NCBI GenBank assembly: GCA_022575985.1
Contig: JAKSXM010000231.1
Location: 22,358,501-22,422,500 of the forward strand
DNA from: Anagrus nilaparvatae
Lineage: Eukaryota > Arthropoda > Insecta > Hymenoptera > Mymaridae
Length of the DNA: 64,000 nucleotides
Reading direction: 5' to 3'
Shown: piece by piece, positions 35,909 to 46,323 of the stretch
How the letters are laid out: the number at the start of each line of letters is the position of its first letter
Numbering within the stretch: the stretch's first letter is position 1
Program-made: the position numbers and the translations under genes
Notes under the pieces: generated by a model
The model's input: the letters and a program-made list of their open reading frames with translations, nothing else
Told to the model about the DNA's origin: nothing
Database searches by the model: none

Positions 35909-38035
35909 TTTGAAGCATTCCAACATAAAATCCGAATTCAAAAGTAGCTAACACCGTATTTCAAAGTATCTAACACCGTTTTACGAATTTTGAAGTAGCA
36001 AGAAAAGCTTTTTGAAGCATGCTACCTCAAATTCCGAATTCAAAAGCAGCTAATACCGTTTTCCGAAGTATGAATGAGCTATGACAGCTTTTTTAAGAAT
36101 CCTACCTCAATTCTCTATTTAAATAGTAGCTAACACCGTTTTCCAAAGTATGTAACACCATTTTCCGAAGTCTGAAGTAGCTAGAAGAACTTTTTGAAGC
36201 ATTCTACCTCAAATTCCGAATTCAAAAGTAGCTAACACCGTTTTCCAAATTATCTGACACCGTTTTCCAATGTACCAAACACCGTTTTCCGAAGTCTGAA
36301 ATTGCTAGAAGAACTTTTTAAAGCATCCTAACTTAAATTCCGATTTCAAAAGCAGCTAACACCGTATTCCAAAGTATCTAACACCGCTTTCCGAAGTATG
36401 AAGTTGCTAGAAGAACTTTTTTGAAGCATCCTACCTCAAATTCCTAATTCAAAAGTAGCTAACACCGTTTTCCAATGTACCCAACACCGTTTTCCGAAGT
36501 ATGAAGATGCTAAAAGAACTTTTTGAAGCATCCTACCTCAAATTCCGAATTCAAAAGTAGCTAACACCGTTTTCCAAAGTATCTAACACCATTTTCCAAA
36601 GTATCCCACACCGTTTTCCGAAGTATGAAGTTGCTAGACGTGGTTTTTGAATAATCTATTTCTAGAGTAGCTAACACCGTCTTTCAAAGTATCTAACACC
36701 GTTTTCCGAAGTATGAAGTAGCAAGAAAAGCTTTTTGAAGCATGCTGCCTGAAATTCCGAATTCAAAAGTAGCTAATACCGTTTTTCGAAGTATGAAGGA
36801 GCTAGAAGAACTTTTTGAAGCATCCTACCTTAAATTCCAAAATCAAAACTAATTAACACCGATTTCAAAAGCAGCTAACACCGTATTCCAAAGTATCTAA
36901 CACCGTTTTCCGAAGTATGAAGCTGCTAGAATAACTTTTTGAAGCATCCTACCTAAATTTTCTATTTAAAGAGTAGCTAACACCATTTTCCAAAGTATAT
37001 CACACCGTTTTCCGAAGTATGAAGTTGCTAGACGAGCTTTTTGAAGCATCCTACCTCATATCCTAATTCAAAAGTAGCTAACACCTATTTTCAAAGTATC
37101 TAACACGGTTTTCCAAAGTGTCCAACACCGTTTTCCAAAGTATGAACTTGCTAGAAGAACTTTTTGAAGCAACCAGCAAATTTTACGATTTATAAAGTCG
37201 CTAACACCGTATTTCAAAGTATCTAACACCGTTTTACGAATTTTGAAGTAGCAAGAAAAGCTTTTTGAAGCATGCTACCGCAAATTCCTAGTTCAAAAGT
37301 AGCTAATACCGTTTTCCGAAGTATGAAGGAGCTATAAAAGCCTTTTTAAGCATCCCACCTCAATTTTCTATTTAAAGAGTAGCTAACACCATTTTCCAAA
37401 GTATGATGGAGCTATATAAGGTTTTTTAAGCATCCTACCTCAATTTTCTATTTATAGAGTTGTTAACGCCGTTTTCTAAAGTATGAAGTTGCTAGAAGAA
37501 CTTTTGGAAATATCCTACCTCAAATTCCAAATTCAAAAGTAGTTAACACCGATTTCAAAAGCAGCTAACACCGTATTGCAAAGTATGTAACACCGTTTTC
37601 CGAAGTATGAAGTTGCTAGAAGTACTTTTTGAAGCATCCTACCACAAAATCCTTTTTCAAAAGCAGCTAACACAGTTTTCCAAATATCCCACACCATTTT
37701 CCGAAGTATGAAGTTGCTAGAAGGGCTTTTTTAAGCATACTACCTCAATTTTCTATTTAAAGAGTAGCTAACACCGTTTTCCAAAGTATCTGACACCGTT
37801 TTCCAATGTACCCAACACCGTTTTCCAAAGTCTGAAGTTGCTAGAAGAACTTTTTAAAGCATCCTAACTTAAATTCCGATTTCAAAAGCAGCTAACACCG
37901 TAATCCAAAGTATCTAACACCGTTTTCCGAAGTATGAAGTTGATAGAAGATCTTTTTGAAGCATCCTACCTCAAATTCCGATTTCAAAAGTAGCTAACGC
38001 CGTTTTTCAAAGTATCCAACACCGTTTTTCGAAGT
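35909..38035 (-). repeat. Satellite B, inverted block (right arm)
   Basis: The same modules are read as reverse complement: AACACCGTTTTCCGAAGTAT, GAAGTTGCTAGAAGAACTTT, TTGAAGCATCCTACCTCAAA. The right-arm array is shorter than the left (~2.1 against ~3.3 kb). Confidence 0.9.
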
Positions 38036-38059
38036 ATCAGGTAACTTCTGATTCTTCTT

Positions 38060-38735
38060 CATGTTTCTTCATTCCTCTTCATTCATGATTCTTCGCAGAT
38101 ATTTTGGCACCTGGAAGTTTCTTAGCCCTTCCATGAAATTGCTCCATCTTGTTGAGTTAAAGGCATTCTCCACATCGAGAGTCACTAGTAGGATGATTTT
38201 TCCAAAGTAGAGATTGCCTGTCTGTGCATTCTCAACGGACACGGGAGATATTGCTTATGACATCGATAGTTGACTTCTCTCGGTGGAACCCGAATTCTTG
38301 GGGAGAAAGGTCTCCTGAAGTTTGAACAGCCCTCAGTATCCGTGGTTCCCGTATCTTTTTATATATTTACGCGCTGTGTCCAGTATTCCTGGAGGATGCA
38401 AATAGTTTTGCAGCCGAGTGTCCTCTTTACCCTTACTGATAAGGACCATTCTGTCTCTTTTCCAGAGTTTGCTGAAGACACCAATTCGTGAACAAGTATT
38501 GTACATACGTTGTGGACACTCTTGCGTGGCTATTTTCAGAATCTCAGTGGGTATTCCATCAGGTCCTGTTGCCTTTCCATTTTTGAGCGAGAATACTGCT
38601 GTTACAAGCTCATCCACGGTGAATTTAGGTATATCCTCTTCTTGATCTTCTAAAAAAATAATTTTCTTCCTCACTTTCATGGTGGGTAGGGAAATGTATG
38701 TAAACTAAACGACCAACCTCCTCTTCGTTCATAAC
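38060..38735 (-). pseudogene. Captured R1-type RT fragment, right arm
   Basis: The minus frame reads FTVDELVTAVFSLKNGKATG, then PDGIPTEILKIAT, YNTCSRIGVFSKLWKRDRMV and a KGKED block. In broken frames it goes on through a region whose nucleotide sequence corresponds to an AFNSTRWSNFMEGLRNFQVP-like motif (about 38,100-38,165). These are RT motifs 1 to 3 of an R1/LOA-clade ORF2 and are clearly related to, but distinct from, the R1-type LINE at 43.1-45.2 kb. It is longer than the left-arm copy. The fragment does not encode a full RT and is passenger DNA of the foldback. Confidence 0.8.
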
Positions 38736-38744
38736 GCCACTAGC

Positions 38745-39590
38745 GGATATATTGCCATATACCAAAAACATCAGTTTGGAGATTATGTAGGCTTCGTAAG
38801 TCATTATTTTAAAATTCTGGCTGAAGGAATTTTAATATTTTTTAAAAATATTAATTTTCAGAAAAAAAAATTTATTAAAGTACCCTAATCGCGCCATTTT
38901 GTATACCAAAAACGTCAGTTTTGAGATTATGTAGGCTTCGTAAATCATTATTTTAAAATTCTGGCTTAGCGAATCTTAATATTTTTTTAAAATATTAACT
39001 TAGAGAAAAAAAAATTCAGTAAAGTACCCGAATAGCGCCATTTTGTATACAAAATACGTCAGTTAGGAGATTATGTAGGCTTCGTAAATCATTATTTTGA
39101 AATTCTGGCTTAGCGAATCTTAATATTTTTTAAAAATATTAACTTTGAGAAAAAAAAATTTAGTAAAGTACCCTAATCGCGCCATTTTGGATACCAAAAA
39201 CGTCAGTTTTGAGGTTATGTACGCTTCGTAAATCATTATTTTGAAATTCTGGCTTAGCGAATCTTAATATTTTTCAAAAATATTAATTTTCAGGAAAAAC
39301 AATTTATCAAAGTACCCTAATCGCGCCATTTTGGATACCAAAAACGTCAGTTTTGAGGTTATGTGCGCTTCGTAAATCATTATTTTGAAAGTCTGTCTTA
39401 GCGAATCTTAATATTTTTCAAAAATATTAACTTTGAGAAAAAAAAATTTAGTATGGTACCCGAACTGCGCCATTTTAGATATCAAAAACGTTAGTTTTGA
39501 GGTTATGTAGGATTATTTTGAAATTCTGGCTAAGCGAATCTTAATATTTTTAAAAAATATTTATCTTCAGAAAAAAAAATTTTTTAAACT
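38745..39590 (-). repeat. Satellite A, right arm, ~6 copies
   Basis: Reverse-complement units of the left-arm satellite (GCGCCATTTTGTATACCAAA, CGTCAGTTTTGAGATTATGT) at about 144 bp spacing. Copy number is about half that of the left arm. Confidence 0.9.
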
Positions 39591-39885
39591 CACTGAATTG
39601 CGCGATTTTTACCGTAAATTTCGGGTTTTAAACCGAAAAATATTAACCGAATTTCATGAAAATCACACATGTTCATCTTCTACCCAAAAAAATAACTTTA
39701 AGATACCAGCGTCTCGGAAATACGTTTTTTTTTTTCACTACACCCTACTGTTTATATTAATCTCTTTACCAATGTAAGCCTATATAGTATATATCGTAAC
39801 AAGTTACTATAGGAAAAATTGGGTGTAATAATAGTATACATAAACGGTTAGTTGGAACAGATAAATATATAAATATAACAGAGAA

Positions 39886-40402
39886 ATGATACTGCTCCCA
39901 TCACTTCATATAAAACTTGGTATAATGAAGCAATTTGTAAAGGCTCTTAAAAAGGAAGGCGAATGCTTTAAATATTTGGCCGTAAAATTCCCCAAGCTTT
40001 CAGAAGCGAAAATTAAGGAAGGAATTTTTAATGGCCCTGATATAAGAAAACGGATGAAGGACGATTCTTTAGTAGTAAAAAAGTTGGCTAATAATAAAAA
40101 TAAAAATTATAAACAGATAGTTGCTAATCTGATGAAAAATTTAAAAATTTTGGGCTGCAATATGAGATTAAAAATACATTTTCTGGATTCGCATCTTGAT
40201 TCTTTTCCGGAAATTTTAGGTGATTACAGTGAAATGGTTGATTGCAGAAATGTAAAAGCGATATCAAGGAAGATGGGATATTTATATGATGGCAGACTAC
40301 TGTTGGTCAATGAAGAGAGAGACAGACAATATCCATAGAAGGAAGTGTGTAAGAAGATCTTTTGAGGGTGGGAACTCTAGATACCAAAAGAAACATCCAT
40401 GA
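39886..40402 (+). pseudogene. Remnant of a conserved arthropod repeat-borne protein
   Basis: Open frame 39,886-40,338 reads ILLPSLHIKLGIMKQFVKAL, FPKLSEAKIKEGIFNGPDI, YKQIVANLMKNLKILGCNM and LKIHFLDSHLDSFPEILGDY. After a frameshift near 40,230-40,290 the next frame continues MADYCWSMKRETDNIHRRKC to a TGA at 40,400-40,402. This block combination (LHIKLG, GPQIR-like, CNMSLKIHFLHSHLDFFPEN-like, ADYCW) is recalled from an uncharacterised protein family that is multicopy in many insect genomes and probably transposon-borne; function unknown. Only the C-terminal part is present. Confidence 0.6.
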
Positions 40403-40529
40403 TTTCAAGTAGCGAAACATACTTAATCATATATGCTCGTCGGTGCTTACTGTTTTCAACTAAATTTCTTAGCATCATCCTGATATCGCTGTAATACTTT
40501 AAAGCGATTAATTAACCTTCCTTTCGAGG

Positions 40530-40935
40530 GTTTTAGAGGATAACTAGGCTAGCTGGAACAAAAACTAAGGATGTTGGATAAAATCTGACTTAAAATTTGT
40601 TTTTAGAACATCAAAAAACGTAAACGTAACTAAGATACCTTTATTTATAACTTTTGCAAAAAGTAAAATATTCACCCTCTGACACAGCTTAGAGGATGAT
40701 TGGAGTAGCTGGGGTAAAAACTAAGGTTAATAGGTAAATTCTGACTTTAAATTCGTTTTTAGAACATAAAAATACGTAACTAAAGTACTTTTTATTTTAA
40801 CTTTTGGACATAGTAAAATATTTGCTTTTTGGGTCGGTTTAGAGGGTGGCTAGGGGTAGCTGGGGCAAAATCTGAGGGCCTAGGCTAAATTCTGACTTCA
40901 GATTCGGTTTTAGGACTTCGATAACTTACCTGTAG
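40530..40935 (+). repeat. Tandem repeat, ~3 units of 130-150 bp
   Basis: Three diverged units share AGAGGATAACTAGGCTAGCT, GGAACAAAAACTAAGG, AAATCTGACTTAAAATTTGT and TTTTAGAACATCAAAAA blocks. Confidence 0.65.
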
Positions 40936-41169
40936 GTAGGTCTACAGGATCAGAACTTTTTTTTTTGTGCAGCTGTGATGGATGCGATAAGAGCATCAAA
41001 TAAATTTCTTTTAAAAATAAAAGTATTAAATAAATTTTTGAATGGAATGATTACTTTTAAAATAACTAGAGGTTGGCTAATAATAAAGAAAATTACTTTT
41101 ATAACTAAATTTCTTTTCAAAATAAGAGTATAAAATAAACTTTTTTCTATTTTTTTTGACGATTTTATC

Positions 41170-41800
41170 AGTTTTTATTTGTTTAATCTTGGTAGATTCT
41201 GTAGCCTTATAATAAATTTTTATCCCTGGGGATCGATTTGTACAGCGGGATCTCATTTTTTTCCGATTGGACCCAATAGGACCCAGGATGGACGACTTTA
41301 TCAGTTGTTCTTGGCTTTATCCTGTTGGACCAATTTTGTACCTTTTAGTCCAATTTCATTCCCGGGATCGATTTGAACATCAGGATTTGATTTTTTCCCG
41401 ATATGACCCAGAATAGATGATTTTATCAGTTGTTATTTGTTTTATCCTGTTGGACCAATTCTGTACCCTTTTAGTCCATTTTTATCCCTGGGGATCGATT
41501 TATACATCAGGATTTAATTTTTTTCCGATTTGGCCCAATATGACCCAGGATGGACGATTTTATCAGTTGTTCTTTGTTTTATCCTGCTGGACCAATTTCG
41601 AATCCTTATAGATCATTTTTATCCCCAGGGATCGATTTGTACAGCAAGATCTCATTTTTTTCTAATCGGGCCCAATGGGCCCCTGGATAGCTAATTCTAT
41701 CTGTTGGTATTTATTTTATCATGTGGGACCCATTTTTTACCTATAGAGTCCATTTTTATCCTCAGTAATCACCTTTTACATTAGTATTTTATTTTGGGCT
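41170..41800 (+). repeat. Tandem repeat, ~5 units of ~125 bp
   Basis: Units share GGGGATCGATTTGTACA, TTTTTTTCCGATTGGACCC, AGGATGGACGACTTTATCAG, TTATCCTGTTGGACCAAT and a TTTTAGTCC block. The open frames across it are a by-product of the repeat, not a gene. Confidence 0.75.
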
Positions 41801-41892
41801 GGATTTGTTTTATGTATAAAACAAATGTATTCAAATTATCCTGATTAAAAAATACAATTAAAAATTACAATTAAAAATATAAAATATACATT

Positions 41893-42869
41893 TTACTCCA
41901 GTCAAATCACAGGGTGGGGTGGTATTGTTTGTGGCCAACACCTGACTTGGTCTACTATAGGTTTTTTGGGTCGCTGAATACGAAAATTAGGGTATTTTCT
42001 ATGAGATATTGAGGTTTGATCCTTAAATTAGCCAAAACTACCCCTAAAAGGGGTGATTTCTCTACTTTCGCTCTAGTCCTCCAAGATTTGGTCTAAAAGG
42101 TCGGTAACAAAGTTATCTTATTTATATAATAAAGGTAAGCAAATGTTTTATCATTTGAAAAATTTTTTAAAACTAAAAAAAAATTTTTTTGCATTAAACA
42201 AAATTTTTATTATGCTTTAAAATAACCCTTAAAGGGCTGTTTATTGTGATCAGAGACCTAAACAACCCTATTAGACCAAATCTTAGAAGGCTAGTACGAT
42301 TATAGCGAAAGTGCCCCTTTTAGGAGTAGTTTTGGCTAATTTAAGGTTGAAAAGTTACGCTTTAATTGAAAAGACATTGATTTTAGTGATCAGCGACCCA
42401 AAAAACCCTATTAGACCAAATCTTGGAGGGCTAGAACGAAAGTAGCGAAAACACTCGTTTTAGGGGTAGTTTAGGCTAATTTAAGGGTGAAGACCCAATT
42501 TCTCATTTCACCCAAAAAACCCTATTAGACCCCAATCTTGGAAGGATAGATTGAAAGTAATAAAAATACCCCTTTTAGGGGTAGTTTAGGCTAATTGAAG
42601 GGTAAAGACATGATTTTTAATTGAGAAGACATCAATTTTGGGATCAGCGACCCGAAAAATTCTATTTGACCAAATTTCATGCTTAGAGTGAATACAGCGA
42701 CAATGCCCTTTTTAGGGGTAGTTTTGGCTAACTTAAGGGTCAAACCATAATTTTTCATAGAAAAAACCCCGATTTTCGTGTTCAGTGACCCAAAAAACCT
42801 ATAGTAGACCAATTCTGTAGGTGGCCACTAACAATAGAAACCCCCCCCCCCGTGATTTGATTAGAGTAA
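41893..42869. mobile_element. Foldback element, family F, copy 2 (~977 bp)
   Basis: The left end TTACTCCAGTCAAATCAC and right end (reverse complement TTACTCTAATCAAATCAC) are inverted. Inside each, GTGGCC...TTGGTCTACTATAGG and TTTTTTGGGTCGCTGA blocks pair over about 90 bp. The interior has ~4-5 tandem units (AGCGACCCAAAAAACC, TATTAGACCAAATCTTGG, AGGGCTAG, CCCCTTTTAGGGGTAGTTT). The right terminal region contains a 12-base C run at 42,840-42,851. Related to 6,072-6,906. No target duplication was resolved. Confidence 0.75.
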
Positions 42870-42879
42870 TAATTCCGGC

Positions 42880-43105
42880 AGCATATGTCCGATTTAGTTC
42901 AAAATTTAATTAATTCATCTTTGACCCGGACCTAACTTATATATAAATTTTGAATCTTATCGGAAATTACTGTGACCTTGTTATCGAGTACAAACAAAAA
43001 TGACATTTTTTCGCGCTTATAAACTGTCCTTTGTTTTTTTTTTTAAATTAAAATACATAAATTTAAAAATTTTTAAATATTTAAAAAAATAAAAAAATAA
43101 CATCT
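42880..43105. repeat. Dispersed repeat, family H, copy 1
   Basis: CCGATTTAGTTCAAAATTTA, TTCATCTTTGACCCGG, TAACTTATATATA and GAATCTTATCGGAAATTACT resemble 45,575-45,650 (first half) and 49,735-49,820 (second half). The second half reappears directly at the 5' border of LINE-3, where GAACCTTATCGGTGATTGCA is seen. Confidence 0.55.
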
Positions 43106-43118
43106 TATTTTATAAATT

Positions 43119-45202
43119 TTTTTTTTTTTTTTTTTTTTTTTTAAGGGAAATATGTGAATCTTGCATCAGCCATGGAGTGTTTGCGGGCCTTAAAGACCCG
43201 CAAATTTCCATGACCGCCCAGTTGTACAAAGTGTACAACTGGGAGACTACCGGCGACCGCGGTCTTACTGGATAAACACACTTTAAACCCCCCGCGCTTG
43301 TTAGTCCCAAACCGGAACTCCCTTTTCAGGTATAACTTCAGTTTGGGACGCGCAGCCTAGGCAGCTGGCCGCTGCCTTCCCCCCTGCCTAGGGGCAGGAG
43401 AGCTCTCTACGATAGAAAGCCCTCCTCCTTTTTCTCCAACAAGGTGGTCCTTACGTACTCTGCTACTTTGTTCCAGTTTTCGGAACTCCGTAGCATTTCC
43501 AGGACCACCGTCTCCGGCCTCCAAATCGGGAAGGGTCGGCGCCCCTCCGCGTAGCGCACACATTCGAAGAATGTGTGCTTTACTGTATCATCCACGCCTG
43601 GACAGTGCAAGCACTCCTTTTTTGCCACCTTATGCCAATGCTTCAACATGACACGGAAATACCCGTGTCCAGTTAAGAACTGGGTAAGGTAGAAATCCAC
43701 CTCCCCATGCTGTCGTCCCATCCATGCCTGCAGGTCTGAGATCAGTCTGCGCGTCCATAGGGCATTTTTCTCTTGGTTCTTTTTCCATCGTTTCTTCCAT
43801 GCTTTCATAGAGTTGAAGCGGGCGCGAGTGGAAGCCACTTCGCGCTCATCTACGCTCTCGTAGATGAATTTCCGCTCCAACGCTAGCAGGTCAATGGGTA
43901 TCACCGAAGCAACAACCTGGGTCGCCTCTAGAGATACCGTGTGGTATCCGCAGGCGATCCTCACTGCCGCTTGCCTCTGTACCAACGATATTTTATGTCT
44001 GTACTTGGCAGTTTCTGTGGTCTTCGCCCAGACTTCTGATCCGTAGAGCAGGACAGAGTTGACGACTGACATCAGGAGCCTTCGCTTCCCTGGTTTGGGT
44101 CCCCCAATGTTGGCCATGAGCCTTGACAGGGAGGATGCGGCCGACGCTGCCTTTTCACACGACCTCTGAAATTGCTCCCAGAAGGTCAGCTTGTTATCAA
44201 GCTGAACTCCCAGGTATTTCACCGATGTTCTGGTTCGGATCGTGTGAGGGTTTCCGCCGTCGTCGATAATTACATCGAAGTCGGTGGGAACCCTTCGACG
44301 AGTCAGCAGTACGATCTCCGTTTTTGGGATCGCAAGCTGGAGCCCGTGATTGCCCATCCAGAGGTTGATCCGTCTCATGACTAGATTCAACCTCTCCTGG
44401 GTCACTTCCATGTCCCGGCCAGTTATGGTCAGGGCCACGTCGTCGGCGTACCCGATCAGGGAAACTCCTTCCGGAAGGTGGACGTGCAACAAGCCATCGT
44501 AAAAGGCATTCCACAGATCAGGTCCGAGAACCGAACTTTGCGCGATGCCTGCACTCAAAACCCTTTCACGCCTTCCGTCGAGCGTGTCGTAGAGCAGTCT
44601 CCGGTCGCGCAGGTAATCCTTTAGTACGTTACCCAGATACCTGGGTATCCGGAAATCGTACTCGAGGGACCGGATCATGTCATCCCACCTGGCCGAGTTG
44701 AAAGCGTTTTTGACGTCCAGCTTTACCAGAAGGACGTCCTTGCGAATTGCAGGCCGCTTTTCCCTCTCAGCCTCTACGGTATCCACGACACGCCGAATGG
44801 CGTCTATCGTTGAATGCCCTTCACGAAAACCATGCTGCTCCTCAGAGAGACCACCGCCCTCCTCGATTGCCCTTCTGAGCCTTGCCCGGAGCAAGCTCTC
44901 CATCACCTTACCAATGGTATTTAACATACACAAAGGTCTTTAAGATGATGGAGAGTCCGGGGCTCCCCCCTTGCCCTTGTTCAAGAGCACGAGACGTGCC
45001 ACCTTCCACTGCTTTGGGAACACTCCAGCCACCAAACACGTATTGAACATGCTTAACAGGATACCAGGGATTACTTTGACCGCTCTTTTGAGCACTTCCG
45101 CCGGTATCCCGTCCGGCCCCGGCGCCTTGCCATTTTTCATGGCCTTTATGGCCTTGACCATCTTACCTTCGCTGAACAGCGGCACTTCCTCCCTGGGTAT
45201 CC
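43119..45202 (-). mobile_element. LINE-2: R1-type non-LTR retrotransposon, 5' truncated, 13 bp TSD
   Basis: A minus-strand copy ends in an A-tail (T run 43,119-43,142 on the plus strand). TATTTTATAAATT stands on both sides (43,106-43,118 and 45,203-45,215), marking target-primed insertion into AT-rich DNA. The 5' end falls inside the RT region, so endonuclease and ORF1 are missing. Its GC content is far above every neighbour, pointing to a different codon and base bias or a recent arrival. Confidence 0.9.
43407..45202 (-). pseudogene. LINE-2 ORF2: reverse transcriptase + CCHC, one nonsense codon
   Basis: A single frame runs the whole length: MKNGKAPGPDGIPAEVLK, GVFPKQWKVARLVLLNKGKG, a TAA at 44,940-44,942 (where a Y is expected before RPLCMLNTIGKVMESLL), then GFREGHSTIDAIRRVVDTV, LLVKLDVKNAFNSARW (motif A), GIAQSSVLGPDLWNAFYDGL, SLIGYADDVALTITG (catalytic YADD) and VKYLGVQLD. 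The C-terminus has a zinc-knuckle-like C-x2-C-x8-H-x4-C (CLHCPGVDDTVKHTFFEC), then PFPIWRPETVV. These are R1-clade features; R1 relatives copy RNA into nicked target DNA. Apart from the 5' truncation the single stop is the only lesion seen, so the insertion is fairly young. Confidence 0.9.
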
Positions 45203-45215
45203 TATTTTATAAATT

Positions 45216-46323
45216 AATACTATCATTATTTATACATAACTACACGTGAAAAAGACCAATAGTACTTTTAAATCCTGCAATAAGCGTGCGCATTATCATA
45301 TAATATTTTATTATTCAATTTTTTCATTCTTTTACGGCTTTCAAACAAAAAAAAGGCACAAAAACATTTATTCAAAAGTTAAGTATGGGTAATATTGGGA
45401 TGGCGGCTAACGCCACCAATCTAAAAACATTTATATTTACATGTTCGAGAATGGGTAATATTCTTTACCATGTCTAAGTATTTTCTATTATCATGTGTTT
45501 TAAATCTTATATTTGATATTTTGTGCTTTTAAAGCTGTTATTTCGGTATACCAGCTGTAATTTCGGTAGTATGCTATCATATTTCCGATTTGACTCAAAA
45601 TCTAATCAGTTCATCTTTGACTCGGTATTAACTTATATATGTCGTAGCCCCATACGATAATTGGTTTTATAGGCTATAAGCCGGCACATAGAGTAAAAAT
45701 GCTCGAGCAAACCTATTTCGCTATGAAGCTGCGTGCTCCAGTTTTATAGCCTATAGGCCGGCTTTTAGCGTAAAAAGCTGAAAGAGGTTAGTTTCATAGA
45801 CAAATATCAATGTTTCGAGACTCTTAATTAAGAGTCTCGAAATTAAAATTTTAAATAATATAAATTTACCAATATTACTATATCGTGAATTATTTATATT
45901 TATCTTATAGTTTTATTTACATTATTAAATTTGTTTGAAATAATAATTTCTATCAATGAATAAATAAACTATCTAATAATAAATTTTTATAATTTTCTAT
46001 TTGACAAAGTAAAATTATGTTGTAAATATTTTTAGTTCATCTTTATTTTCTTCAATGTGATAAAACATATGTCACGACCTTCGTGTCGAATTTCTTGGTG
46101 AGCTTTAAGTGATTCTTCGTAAAATTCTTTAATTGGCGAAAATATTATAATTTGATCTTTTGGATCATTCCCAAAGATCAAATTCCCTTAAACATTGAAC
46201 GACAGTACTTTCTTGTACTTAAGTCCACACTGACTTATTACCACGGTGAATAGAGTAAAATTCATTAATTTTATTATAAAATATATGTCGATCAACACTA
46301 ACTTTTTGTATTTCATCATTTAC
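45216..46323. other. Gene-free; family H half-copy and palindromes
   Basis: A half copy of family H lies at about 45,565-45,650. A direct repeat TTTTATAG(G/C)CTATA(A/G)GCCGGC occurs at about 45,665 and 45,743. A perfect 30-base palindrome is at 45,813-45,842. No gene was found. Confidence 0.5.
45813..45842. repeat. Perfect 30-base palindrome
   Basis: TTTCGAGACTCTTAA followed directly by its exact reverse complement, with no loop. Possibly the centre of a small foldback; no known site is recognised. Confidence 0.8.

Larger units (their letters stand above)
29773..39747. mobile_element. 9,975 bp composite foldback element, hAT-like ends, 8 bp TSD
   Basis: The left end TAGGGTGTAGTG (29,773) and right end CACTACACCCTA (39,747) are exact inverted repeats, and the outer ~170 bp of both arms are near identical. 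CTGTTTAT stands immediately outside both ends (29,765-29,772 and 39,748-39,755). Each arm carries, from outside in, the terminal block, a ~144-148 bp satellite (A), a captured R1-type reverse-transcriptase fragment and a second satellite (B). The arms meet head-to-head near 35,908. A TAGGG start with an 8 bp duplication fits hAT transposons; the architecture recalls Foldback/Galileo elements. No transposase is present, so it must have been mobilised in trans. Confidence 0.85.

Noticed and set aside
29990..38035. Regularly spaced repeats suggesting a CRISPR-like array
   Set aside because: Units are contiguous satellites of 130-200 bp without unique spacers, in a eukaryotic transposon.
41179..41611. 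Two similar 64-65-codon frames (YPWGSI... repeats)
   Set aside because: They translate successive units of a ~125 bp tandem repeat; not a gene family.
43357..45249. Several frames antisense or overlapping the R1-type RT
   Set aside because: High GC content leaves alternative frames open; only the frame with YADD and the CCHC motif is real.
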